Source: an uncultured Monoglobus sp. (GTDB lineage: Bacteria > Bacillota > Clostridia > Monoglobales > Monoglobaceae). Taken from it: 64,000 bases of DNA. Shown here one piece after another: positions 36,206 through 44,107 of the stretch. Under the pieces are notes generated by a model. The model was not told the origin of the DNA. It did no database searches and was given only the letters and a program-made list of their open reading frames with translations. Within the stretch, counting starts at the first letter, position 1. The number at the start of each line of letters is the position of its first letter. The stretch is taken from assembly GCA_947625055.1 (NCBI GenBank), contig CANQMT010000001.1:108423-172422 (forward strand). The letters run 5' to 3'. A program made the position numbers and the translations under genes.

Positions 36206-37054
36206 TTATTTCATGTGTTTTCTGGAGGCGGTGACGGTGTTGCGCATCAGCATTGCAACGGTCATGGGACCGACTCCGCCGGGTACGGGGGTTATCGCGT
36301 GGGCGAGCGGCTCGACCTCGTCAAAGTCAACGTCGCCGCACAGCTTGCCGTTTTCGTCTCTGTCCATTCCGACGTCGATCACGACCGCGCCGGGCTTCAC
36401 CATGTCGCCCTTGACAAACTTTGCAATTCCGACGGCCGCGACCAGAATATCCGCGCGCGAGGTTATCTTTTTAAGATTTTTCGTGTGCGAGTGGCAGGTC
36501 GTGACCGTGCCGTTCTCGTGCAGCAGCAGCATCGACATAGGCTTGCCGACAATATTGCTGCGACCGATAACAACGCAGTTTTTGCCGTCAACATCGACGC
36601 CGCTCTCATGTATAAGCTCCATAATTCCCGCCGGAGTGCAGGGCAGGAAGTCAAAGTCGCCGATCATTATTTTTCCCACGTTCACCGGATGGAACGCGTC
36701 AACGTCCTTGTCGGGGCGGATGTTGTTTATGATAACGCTGTCGTCAAGGTGCTTCGGCAGCGGGAGCTGTACCAGAATTCCGTCGATTTTGTCGTCGGCG
36801 TTCAGCCTGTCTATCAGAGCAAGCAGCTCCTCCTCCGTCGTGTTTTCGGGCAGGCGGTGCATCTCGGAATAGATCCCGGTCTCCTCGCAAGCCTTTTCTT
36901 TGTTGCGGACGTAAACCTTGGACGCCGGATCGTCGCCCACCAGAACCACCGCGAGGCCGGTTGTCTTGCCGCTTTTCTCAAGCGCCTCGACTTCCGCCTT
37001 AATTTCTTCCTTTACCCTTGCCGACACTGTTTTTCCGCTGAGAATTTTTGCCAT
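36206..37054 (-). CDS. folD: FolD, methylenetetrahydrofolate dehydrogenase/cyclohydrolase
   Basis: This 282-residue bifunctional enzyme interconverts methylene-, methenyl- and formyl-tetrahydrofolate. Motifs: [21 protein letters not shown] (catalytic Lys/Tyr region), [14 protein letters not shown], the NADP-binding [13 protein letters not shown] and the C-terminal [14 protein letters not shown]. Start: ATG at 37054 with AGGAGG 10 bases upstream. Its start lies inside the last 56 bp of the ygiQ-like gene, so the two are translationally linked. Confidence 0.97.
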   Translation of the reverse strand: MAKILSGKTVSARVKEEIKAEVEALEKSGKTTGLAVVLVGDDPASKVYVRNKEKACEETGIYSEMHRLPENTTEEELLALIDRLNADDKIDGILVQLPLPKHLDDSVIINNIRPDKDVDAFHPVNVGKIMIGDFDFLPCTPAGIMELIHESGVDVDGKNCVVIGRSNIVGKPMSMLLLHENGTVTTCHSHTKNLKKITSRADILVAAVGIAKFVKGDMVKPGAVVIDVGMDRDENGKLCGDVDFDEVEPLAHAITPVPGGVGPMTVAMLMRNTVTASRKHMK

Positions 37055-38885
37055 TTTTGTTGTTCCTCCTTGTATTATGGTTGTTATTATACGGTTTGAT
37101 CAGACATTTTTTGTCATATCCGATAAGGTCGCCGCGTCCGGCCTTTATGAGCGCGCGGTACACGAGCTTATAATTCTTCGGGTCGCGGTACTGGAGCAGC
37201 GCCCGCTGCATCTGTTTTTCCTCATATGTTCTCGGAACATAGACCGGCTGCATCGTGCGCGGATCTATCCCGGTGTAGTACATGCAGGTCGAAATGCTGC
37301 CGGGCGTGGGATAAAAGTCCTGCACCTGTTCCGGGCTGTGTCCGGTATCGCGCAGATATTCCGCAAGGCACACCGCGTCTTTTAAGGTACAGCCCGGGTG
37401 CGACGACATAAGATACGGCACGAGGTACTGCTCCTTGCCGAGCTCGCGGTTCGCGCTTTCAAATTTTTTCCTGAATTTTTCATAAACATCGTGCGCGGGC
37501 TTTCCCATGTATCCGAGCGCGTTGTCCGAAACATGCTCGGGCGCGACTTTGAGCTGGCCGCTGATATGGTGACAGATAAGCTCGCGCAGGAACTCGCCGC
37601 TCTTGTCGGCAAGCACATAGTCAAATCTCACGCCGCTGCGCACAAACACTTTTTTGACGCGCGGCAGGGCGCGGAGTTTCCTTAAAAGTTCAATATAATC
37701 GCTGTGATCCGCGATAAGCTTCGGGCAGGGCTTGGGGAACAGGCACTGCCTGTTTTTGCACACGCCACGCTTCTCCTGCTCTTTGCAGGACGGGAACCTG
37801 AAGTTCGCCGTCGGGCCGCCGACGTCGTGTATATAGCCTTTGAAATTCTTTTTTTCCGTCAAGATCCGCGCCTCTCTCAGGATCGACTCATGGCTGCGAG
37901 AGGATACTGCGCGGCCTTGGTGAAGAGTGAGCGCGCAAAAATTGCAGCCGCCGAAACAGCCGCGGCACGAGGTTATCGAGAACTCGACCTCTTTTATCGC
38001 CGGAACGCCGCCCACGCTCTCATAGGACGGGTGATAGGTCCGCGCGTAAGGCAGCTCGTATACGTCGTCAAGCTCCTGCGTGGAAAGCGGAGCCGCGGGC
38101 GGGTTCTGCACAACATACCGCCTGTCATCAAGCTGTATCAGCGGCTTTCCGCGCACATGGTCCTGCTCCTCATATTGTATTTTCGTTGCTATGGCATAAC
38201 TCGTCTTATCGCCCGCGGTCTCACCAAACGACGGCAGCATGATCCCGTCGTACGGAAGCGCGGCCTCATCGCTCTCAAGATACATAGTGCCGGGGACGCC
38301 CTTTATCTGCGACGCGGGAACGCCCGCGTCAAGCAGTCCGGCGATCTCGGTCACGGCCCTCTCGCCCATACCGAAAATCAAAATATCCGCTCCGCTGTCG
38401 ATCAATATGCTGCGGCGAACCTTGTCGCTGTGGTAGTCATAGTGTGCGAACCGCCTGAGGCTGGCCTCGATACCTCCTATTATTATCGGAACATCGCCGT
38501 AAGCCTCGCGGATCCTGTTGCAGTAGACTATCGTCGCGCGGTCGGGGCGCATTCCCGCTCTGCCGCCCGGTGAATAGAGATCGGTATTGCGCACTTTTTT
38601 TGCGGCGGTATAACGGTTGACCATCGGGTCAATGTTCCCGGACATAACCAAAAAGCCCAGACGGGGCCTGCCGAGACGAGTGAAGTCATCGCTGTCCCGC
38701 CACCGGGGCTGTGAGATTATGCCGACGCTAAACCCCGCGCGCTCAAGCACACGCGAAATTATCGCGTGTCCGAAGCTGGGGTGATCAACGTATGCGTCGC
38801 CGATAACATAAACAAAATCAAGCTTGTCAATGCCGCGCGCAGCCATATCCGCTTTTGACACGGGCAAAAAATCAAAATTATCCAT
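36999..38885 (-). CDS. YgiQ family radical SAM protein (UPF0313)
   Basis: A 628-residue protein with the YgiQ opening ([20 protein letters not shown]), a B12-binding-like N-terminal domain and the radical SAM cluster motif CFGGCNFC (CX3CX2C) in [17 protein letters not shown] near residue 310. Later conserved segments: [45 protein letters not shown]. The reaction is unknown. The C-terminus is an Asn/Lys/Arg-rich tail (~30 residues) that runs over the folD ribosome binding site and start; it may simply be a read-on after the domain end. Confidence 0.95.
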   Translation of the reverse strand: MDNFDFLPVSKADMAARGIDKLDFVYVIGDAYVDHPSFGHAIISRVLERAGFSVGIISQPRWRDSDDFTRLGRPRLGFLVMSGNIDPMVNRYTAAKKVRNTDLYSPGGRAGMRPDRATIVYCNRIREAYGDVPIIIGGIEASLRRFAHYDYHSDKVRRSILIDSGADILIFGMGERAVTEIAGLLDAGVPASQIKGVPGTMYLESDEAALPYDGIMLPSFGETAGDKTSYAIATKIQYEEQDHVRGKPLIQLDDRRYVVQNPPAAPLSTQELDDVYELPYARTYHPSYESVGGVPAIKEVEFSITSCRGCFGGCNFCALTLHQGRAVSSRSHESILREARILTEKKNFKGYIHDVGGPTANFRFPSCKEQEKRGVCKNRQCLFPKPCPKLIADHSDYIELLRKLRALPRVKKVFVRSGVRFDYVLADKSGEFLRELICHHISGQLKVAPEHVSDNALGYMGKPAHDVYEKFRKKFESANRELGKEQYLVPYLMSSHPGCTLKDAVCLAEYLRDTGHSPEQVQDFYPTPGSISTCMYYTGIDPRTMQPVYVPRTYEEKQMQRALLQYRDPKNYKLVYRALIKAGRGDLIGYDKKCLIKPYNNNHNTRRNNKNGKNSQRKNSVGKGKGRN

Positions 38886-38927
38886 AGCCGTATTATAACA
38901 CCAAGAATGTTATTAGTCAATCGTTTA

Positions 38928-39185
38928 TTAGTAATGGCCCCTGCAATGAATGATAATTATGCTGTCATTTTCGATCTTATAAATCAATCTGTGCTCATCA
39001 TCGATCCGCCTGCTCCAAAAGCCTTGATACTCGTGCTTGAGCGGCTCGGGCTTTCCTATCCCGTCATAACCGTTCCTGTCAATATCCTTAACAAGCTGAT
39101 TTACGCGCTTTAAAATTTGTCTGTCCTTTGCCGCCCAATAAAGGTAGTCATCCCACGCGTCGTCTGTCCAAATTTTATTCATCAT
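38928..39185 (-). CDS. YoeB/Txe family ribosome-dependent mRNA interferase toxin
   Basis: An 85-residue toxin with the YoeB opening (KIWTDDAWDDYLYWAAKD), the core GIGKPEPLKHEYQGFWSRRIDDEHRLIYKI and the end IIHCRGHY, which hold the catalytic Glu, Arg and His. It would cleave mRNA at the ribosome. It follows its antitoxin gene by 20 bp. The usual partner of YoeB is a YefM/Phd antitoxin; here it is RelB/DinJ-like. Confidence 0.93.
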   Translation of the reverse strand: MMNKIWTDDAWDDYLYWAAKDRQILKRVNQLVKDIDRNGYDGIGKPEPLKHEYQGFWSRRIDDEHRLIYKIENDSIIIIHCRGHY

Positions 39186-39205
39186 CCACCTCTAAAACCA
39201 AATTT

Positions 39206-39472
39206 TTATTCATCTTCCACCTCAATCAATTCGTGTTTCGTAAGCCGACCTTCTTTGTAGTCGTTCAGTGATTTTGCCAAATACTTCTGATTTGCTTCCG
39301 AATAGAACGGCTCCGACGACCTGATCTCAAACGGAATTTTCTTCTCGCGCACGACCGCCTTTGCGAAAACCGTGATAGCGGTCGACATACTCATTCCGAA
39401 ATCGCTGCACATATTATCAAATTCCTTTTTCAGTCCGTCGTCCATTCTGATGCTGAATGTTGCCTGTGCCAT
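39206..39472 (-). CDS. RelB/DinJ family antitoxin
   Basis: An 88-residue ribbon-helix-helix antitoxin: FSIRMDDGLKKEFDNMCSDFGMSMSTAITVFAKAVVREKKIPFEI is the DinJ/RelB DNA-binding and dimerisation region, with a C-terminal toxin-binding tail. Start: ATG at 39472 with GGAGG 8 bases upstream; another ATG (39478) is only 2 bases from it. It is transcribed from its own strong promoter together with the YoeB-type toxin. Confidence 0.92.
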   Translation of the reverse strand: MAQATFSIRMDDGLKKEFDNMCSDFGMSMSTAITVFAKAVVREKKIPFEIRSSEPFYSEANQKYLAKSLNDYKEGRLTKHELIEVEDE

Positions 39473-39500
39473 ATTCATACCCTCCTTGTTTGTTATAAAA

Positions 39501-39529
39501 ATTATATCATATATTATTGCATTTGTCAA
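39501..39529 (-). promoter_or_regulatory. consensus promoter of the relB/yoeB pair
   Basis: On the minus strand TTGACA (39529-39524) and TATAAT (39506-39501), 17-bp spacer: a perfect sigma-A match ~29 bp before the start codon. The surrounding ATATTAT/ATAATAT sequence could hold the antitoxin operator. Confidence 0.85.
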
Positions 39530-39572
39530 TAAAATTATTTATTTTTATTTAATTTATAACACAAATTAAATC

Positions 39573-39602
39573 TTGAAATGCAATGCCAAAATATGTTAAA
39601 AT
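39573..39602 (+). promoter_or_regulatory. promoter of the ABC exporter pair
   Basis: TTGAAA (39573-39578) and TAAAAT (39597-39602) with an 18-bp spacer. The start codon is only ~22 bp downstream, so the leader is very short. Confidence 0.5.
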
Positions 39603-39623
39603 ATTATCGAGGTGAAAAAATCA

Positions 39624-41366
39624 ATGTGGAAATACATACGGCCTTATCTGCCTTACGCGGTTTTCGCGGCGCTTTGCATGGTGGGCGAGGTCTCGATGGA
39701 TCTGCTCCAGCCCGACATAATGAGCCGCCTCGTGGACGAGGGCGTGCTCGGCATTTCAAGCGGCGGAGTTCCGAATATCAACATGGTGCTTGTGACGGGC
39801 GCGGCAATGCTCGGCATCGCCCTGCTCGGCTGTCTGTTCGGCTCTACCAACAATGTTTTTGTGCAAAACGCGGGCCAGAGGGTCGGCAACGACATGCGCA
39901 AAGACTGCTTCAAAAAAATAATGGGATTTTCCTTTCCTCAAGTCGAACGGTTCGGCACCGGATCGCTTATAACCCGCGTCACAAACGACATCACGCAGGT
40001 GCAGAACTTTGTCAGCATGTTTGTCCGCGGCCTGATCCGCACATCGCTGCTGACGATCGGAAGCGTTTTCTTTCTGTTCAGACTGAACACAGTGTTCGGC
40101 CTGATCTCGCTGTGCGCCTCGCCGCTTATACTTGCGGTCATCGCGTTCTGCATACGCAAGACCAACCCGCTGTTCCCAAAGCTCCAGCAAAAGCTCGACA
40201 ACATAAACTCGATCATGCAGGAGGACATATCGGGTATCCGCGTGATAAAGGCTTGCGTCCGCGAAGTTTACGAAAAGCTGCGTTTTGGCAAGGCAAACGG
40301 CGAGCTGATCAAGACCCAGCTAAAAATTCTGATAATTTTCGCGTTTATGAATCCCCTGATGAACGTTCTGCTTTACTCGGCGATCGTGCTTATCCTGTTT
40401 TTCGGCTCGGCAGGGGCAGCAGCCGAAACGACGACACCCGGCGCGATAATGGCGGCGATAACATACGCGACCCAGCTCTTAAACGGAATACTTATGCTCG
40501 TCATGCTCTTCCAGACGATCTCAAGGGGCTACGCCTCCTGGAAGAGAGTGCGCGAGGTGCTGAATTCCGAGCCCGACCTTAAGGACGGGGATTTTGACGG
40601 CAGGACCGAGCTTTGCGGAAGCGTTGAATTTAAAGGCGCGTCATTTGCTTTCCCCGACAGCGACAAAAACGTGCTCGACGGCATAAGCCTCAAGATCGAC
40701 CCGGGCGAAACTCTCGCGATAATGGGCGCCACAGGCTGCGGCAAATCTTCGCTCGTAAATCTCATCCCGAGGTTTTACGATGTAACAGGCGGAGCCGTGC
40801 TGGTCGACGGGATCGACGTTCGCGAATATAAGCAGACTGCGCTCAGGAGAAAGATCTCGATCGCGCTTCAAAAGAGCGAGCTTTTCAGCGTGACAATAAA
40901 AGAAAACATCGCGTGGGGCATGCCGAACGCCTCGGACGATGAGATCCGAGAGGCCGCTGAGATCGCGCAGGCCGCCGAGTTTATTGAAAGGACTCCAAAG
41001 GGCTATGACACGGTTGTGGCCGAGCGCGGCGCGAGCCTCTCGGGCGGTCAAAAGCAGCGCATAGCGATCGCCCGCGCCGTTTTAACTCCCGCCGAGATAC
41101 TTATAATGGACGACGCGACCTCGGCGCTTGATCTTAAGACCGAAGCCGATCTTTACGCGGCGCTCAAACAGCGCAGGCCCGATATGACTAAGATAATAGT
41201 AGTACAGCGGATCGCCTCTGCACGGAACGCCGATAGGATTGCCATTATCGAAAACGGAGCTGTTTCTGCCTGCGGCACTCACGATGAACTGCTTAAAACC
41301 TCCGAGGCGTACCGTGATATTTACAATTCGCAGATGTCCGAAACGGAAGGAGGCGAGAGCGAATGA
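39624..41366 (+). CDS. ABC exporter half-transporter with degenerate catalytic site (heterodimer subunit 1)
   Basis: A 580-residue protein: six membrane helices, then an ATPase with Walker A (GATGCGKSS), signature (LSGGQKQR), Walker B ILIMDDATSALD, in which the catalytic Glu is Asp, and VVQRIAS, in which the switch His is Gln. These are the changes seen in the non-catalytic partner of heterodimeric exporters such as TM287/288 or BmrCD. Start: ATG at 39624 with GAGGTG upstream. Its stop overlaps the next gene by 4 bp. Substrate probably drugs or lipids; not determinable here. Confidence 0.93.
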   Translation: MWKYIRPYLPYAVFAALCMVGEVSMDLLQPDIMSRLVDEGVLGISSGGVPNINMVLVTGAAMLGIALLGCLFGSTNNVFVQNAGQRVGNDMRKDCFKKIMGFSFPQVERFGTGSLITRVTNDITQVQNFVSMFVRGLIRTSLLTIGSVFFLFRLNTVFGLISLCASPLILAVIAFCIRKTNPLFPKLQQKLDNINSIMQEDISGIRVIKACVREVYEKLRFGKANGELIKTQLKILIIFAFMNPLMNVLLYSAIVLILFFGSAGAAAETTTPGAIMAAITYATQLLNGILMLVMLFQTISRGYASWKRVREVLNSEPDLKDGDFDGRTELCGSVEFKGASFAFPDSDKNVLDGISLKIDPGETLAIMGATGCGKSSLVNLIPRFYDVTGGAVLVDGIDVREYKQTALRRKISIALQKSELFSVTIKENIAWGMPNASDDEIREAAEIAQAAEFIERTPKGYDTVVAERGASLSGGQKQRIAIARAVLTPAEILIMDDATSALDLKTEADLYAALKQRRPDMTKIIVVQRIASARNADRIAIIENGAVSACGTHDELLKTSEAYRDIYNSQMSETEGGESE

Positions 41367-43186
41367 GCAGCGAGACTTCAAGCCAAAGAGTTATCGTCGA
41401 GAAAAAGATCCCCGGCAGGAACCGCGGGAACCGCTTCGCGGAGGTCGAACACGCCGACAACGCCGCCGCGACCCTAAAGCGCGTCTGGAAATACTTTGCG
41501 AAAGAAAAGACGATGGTTATATCCATGCTTGTTATCGTTATTTTCGGCACTCTCTGCGGCGTTTACGCCCCGAGCGTTCAGAGCCGCGCGATCGACATAA
41601 TAGCGGGCTCAGCCTCGGGCGATCTGATCTCGACGCTCGCGCTGATGCTCGGAGTTTATCTGATTTACAGCGTGTGCCAGCTTTTTCAGGGAGTGTTCAG
41701 CGCGCGCCTCAGCCAGAGGATCGTCGCCCGAATGCGCGGAGAGCTGTTCGGAAAGGTGATAGACCTTCCCGTTAAATATCTTGATGACCACAGCCACGGC
41801 GACATCATGAGCCGCATGACCAATGACATCGAGAACATTTCAAACACGGTGTCGCAGTCTCTGCCATCACTTTTCTCAGGCGTCCTTACCGTTGCCGGAA
41901 CAGCATCGGTGATGCTGTGGTTCTGTACGAGGCTAGCGCTTCTGAGCTTTTTGACCGTTATACTGACGGTACTGGCGACGAAATTTTTGTCAAAGCGGGT
42001 ACGCAAATACTCGCGCGAGCGCCAACGGCTCCTCGGCGAAATGAACGGCACGGTCGAGGAAATGGTCGCGGGCTATCGTTCTGTCGTGGCATACAATCAT
42101 CAGGATGCGACCTCAAAAGATTTTGACTCGACATCCGACTCACTTACCAAAGCCGGGATCAGAACCGAAGTTTTCAGCGGCGTTATGGGCCCGATCATGA
42201 ACTGCATCGGCAACATCGGATTTGTAATAATCGCCGCGTTCGGCTGCTTTTTCGCGATCAAAGGGATAATCTCGGTCGGCGTGATCTCGGCGTTCATCAT
42301 ATACGCCAAGCAGTTCAGCCGTCCGATAAACGAGATCGCACAGCTATACGGCCAGCTCCAGACAGCGGTCGCGGGCGCGGAGCGCGTCTTCATCGTGCTT
42401 GACGAGCAGCCCGAGGATATGGGCGGCGAACCTTTGGGCGAACTTGAGTCGGCCGAGGTGGAGTTCAAAAACGTGAACTTTTCATATGTTGCCGGAAAGC
42501 CCGTGCTGCGCGGCTTCAGCCTCACAGTGCCGAGCGGGAAAAAAGTCGCGCTCGTCGGCGCGACCGGCAGCGGCAAGACCACCGTCGTCAACCTTTTGAT
42601 GAGGTTCTATGACATTGACAGCGGCGAGATACTGATAAACGGCAAAAACATTGCCGGCGTCTCGCGCGAGTCGCTGCGCAAAAACGCGGCTATAGTTCTT
42701 CAGGACACCGTCCTTTTTTCCGATACGATCGAGAACAACCTGAAATACGGCAATCCCGACGCGAACGAAAAGCTCCTTTCCTCCGCGATAAAAATGAGCC
42801 GCAGCGAGGGCATGATCCGCCACATGAAAAATGGCGTTAAAACGCTGCTGACCGCCTCAGGCTCAAACGTCAGCCAGGGCCAGCGCCAGCTTTTGGCGAT
42901 CGCAAGGGCCTTTGTCATGGACCCGAAGATCCTTATCCTCGACGAGGCGACCTCAAACGTTGACACCCGTACCGAAAAGGCGATCCAGGACGCGATGCAC
43001 ACCGTTATGAAAAATCGCACAAGCATAATAATCGCGCACCGCCTCTCAACTATCCGCGACGCTGACCTCATCGTGGTCATGGATCACGGAAGGATTGTCG
43101 AAAGCGGAACGCACGACGAGCTGCTCGCGCGCGGCGGCAAGTACCGCGATCTCTACATGACCCAGTTCGCGGGCTTCGCGACATAA
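41363..43186 (+). CDS. ABC exporter half-transporter, catalytic partner (heterodimer subunit 2)
   Basis: A 607-residue protein with a ~35-residue charged N-terminal extension, six membrane helices and an ATPase domain: Walker A (GATGSGKTT), Walker B ILILDEATSNVD with the catalytic Glu, and IIAHRLST with the His. Its signature is VSQGQRQ rather than LSGGQ. Subunit 1 has the intact signature but a weak Walker B, so one composite site is canonical and the other degenerate, as expected for a heterodimer. Translation is coupled to subunit 1 by an ATGA overlap. Confidence 0.93.
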   Translation: MSSETSSQRVIVEKKIPGRNRGNRFAEVEHADNAAATLKRVWKYFAKEKTMVISMLVIVIFGTLCGVYAPSVQSRAIDIIAGSASGDLISTLALMLGVYLIYSVCQLFQGVFSARLSQRIVARMRGELFGKVIDLPVKYLDDHSHGDIMSRMTNDIENISNTVSQSLPSLFSGVLTVAGTASVMLWFCTRLALLSFLTVILTVLATKFLSKRVRKYSRERQRLLGEMNGTVEEMVAGYRSVVAYNHQDATSKDFDSTSDSLTKAGIRTEVFSGVMGPIMNCIGNIGFVIIAAFGCFFAIKGIISVGVISAFIIYAKQFSRPINEIAQLYGQLQTAVAGAERVFIVLDEQPEDMGGEPLGELESAEVEFKNVNFSYVAGKPVLRGFSLTVPSGKKVALVGATGSGKTTVVNLLMRFYDIDSGEILINGKNIAGVSRESLRKNAAIVLQDTVLFSDTIENNLKYGNPDANEKLLSSAIKMSRSEGMIRHMKNGVKTLLTASGSNVSQGQRQLLAIARAFVMDPKILILDEATSNVDTRTEKAIQDAMHTVMKNRTSIIIAHRLSTIRDADLIVVMDHGRIVESGTHDELLARGGKYRDLYMTQFAGFAT

Positions 43187-43193
43187 TATTTAC

Positions 43194-43222
43194 TTGACGC
43201 TTAGGGAAAAATAAAGTATAAT
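43194..43222 (+). promoter_or_regulatory. promoter of the flavoredoxin-rubredoxin gene
   Basis: TTGACG (43194-43199) and TATAAT (43217-43222), 17-bp spacer, 8 bp after the stop of the ABC gene. Confidence 0.75.
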
Positions 43223-43265
43223 TTAGATACAGTTAAATTTATCAAAAATCAACGGAGGTGTAATT

Positions 43266-43883
43266 ATGGACAAAAACGCTGTTTACAAGGTTGGCTACGG
43301 GCTTTACGTCCTGTCCGCGAACGACGGCGGCAGAGACAGCGGCTGCATAATAAACACGGTCATGCAGATAACCTCAAACGAGCCCTCAAAGTTTATCATA
43401 TCGGTAAACAAACAAAACTTCACGCATGATATGGTCATGCACAGCGGCAAATTCAATGTCTCGATCCTGACCGAGGAAACGCCGTTTTCGGTGTTTCAAA
43501 CCTTCGGCTTCAAGAGCGGCAGAGACTCCGACAAATTCGCGGAGATCGACTTCGCGAAGCGCGCGGAAAACGGACTGCTTTATCTTGACAAGTACGCGAA
43601 CGCGTATCTCTCGTTTAAGCTGATCGACACGGTCGACTGCGACACCCACACAATATTTATCGCCGAGCTGACCGACGCTGTCTCGCTTTCCGGCGGCGAG
43701 AGCCTGACCTACGCGTACTATCACAAGCACATCAAGCCTCAGCCGAAAAAGACCGAGAAAAAAGTCACAGGCTGGCGCTGCAGGATCTGCGGCTATATCT
43801 ATGAGGGCGAAGAACTGCCGCCCGATTTTGTCTGCCCGCTGTGCAAGCACGGCGCGGCCGACTTTGAAAAAATTGAAGGATAG
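43266..43883 (+). CDS. flavin reductase-domain protein fused to rubredoxin (high-molecular-weight rubredoxin type)
   Basis: A 205-residue protein in two parts: an FMN-binding flavin reductase-like domain (1-150; SGCIINTVMQITSNEPSKFIISVNK, GKFNVSILTEETPF) and a C-terminal rubredoxin (165-203; two Cys pairs in CRICGYIYEGE and CPLCKHGA, binding one iron). This is the layout of clostridial Hrb, which passes electrons from NAD(P)H to oxygen- or NO-reducing flavoproteins. It suggests an anaerobe with oxidative-stress defence. Confidence 0.93.
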   Translation: MDKNAVYKVGYGLYVLSANDGGRDSGCIINTVMQITSNEPSKFIISVNKQNFTHDMVMHSGKFNVSILTEETPFSVFQTFGFKSGRDSDKFAEIDFAKRAENGLLYLDKYANAYLSFKLIDTVDCDTHTIFIAELTDAVSLSGGESLTYAYYHKHIKPQPKKTEKKVTGWRCRICGYIYEGEELPPDFVCPLCKHGAADFEKIEG

Positions 43884-43884
43884 C

Positions 43885-43914
43885 AAAAAGCCGGAGCCCC
43901 GCTCCGGCTTTTTT
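43885..43914. terminator. terminator after the Hrb-like gene
   Basis: A 13-bp stem (43885-43897 with 43901-43913), 3-base loop and T-run; it also faces the convergent small ORF. Confidence 0.92.
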
Positions 43915-43922
43915 GATAACTG

Positions 43923-44087
43923 CTATTCCAAGCTGTCAAGAGGTATAAAACCGCCTTTTTTATATTCCTGTCTGCCTTCTGCAACAACAGCTTTTTCTTC
44001 ATCTGTTAAATTTGTTTCAATTTGATTTGTATTACTATCAAGCTTTAGTAAATATTTCGCCGCTTTGGGCGACAGCTCTGTCATCAT
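43923..44087 (-). CDS. 54-residue protein, antitoxin-like C-terminus, unknown
   Basis: A small ORF from ATG 44087 (or 44084) with AGGTGA upstream, ending at TAG 43923-43925. The protein is highly charged; its C-terminus (EGRQEYKKGGFIPLDSLE) resembles the tail of small antitoxins in which a helix and an EYxxGxFxxLxxL segment wrap the toxin. No toxin gene is adjacent. It lies between the Hrb-like gene's terminator and the cellulase gene. Family not established. Confidence 0.6.
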   Translation of the reverse strand: MMTELSPKAAKYLLKLDSNTNQIETNLTDEEKAVVAEGRQEYKKGGFIPLDSLE

Positions 44088-44107
44088 AAGATCACCTATT
44101 CTACAAA

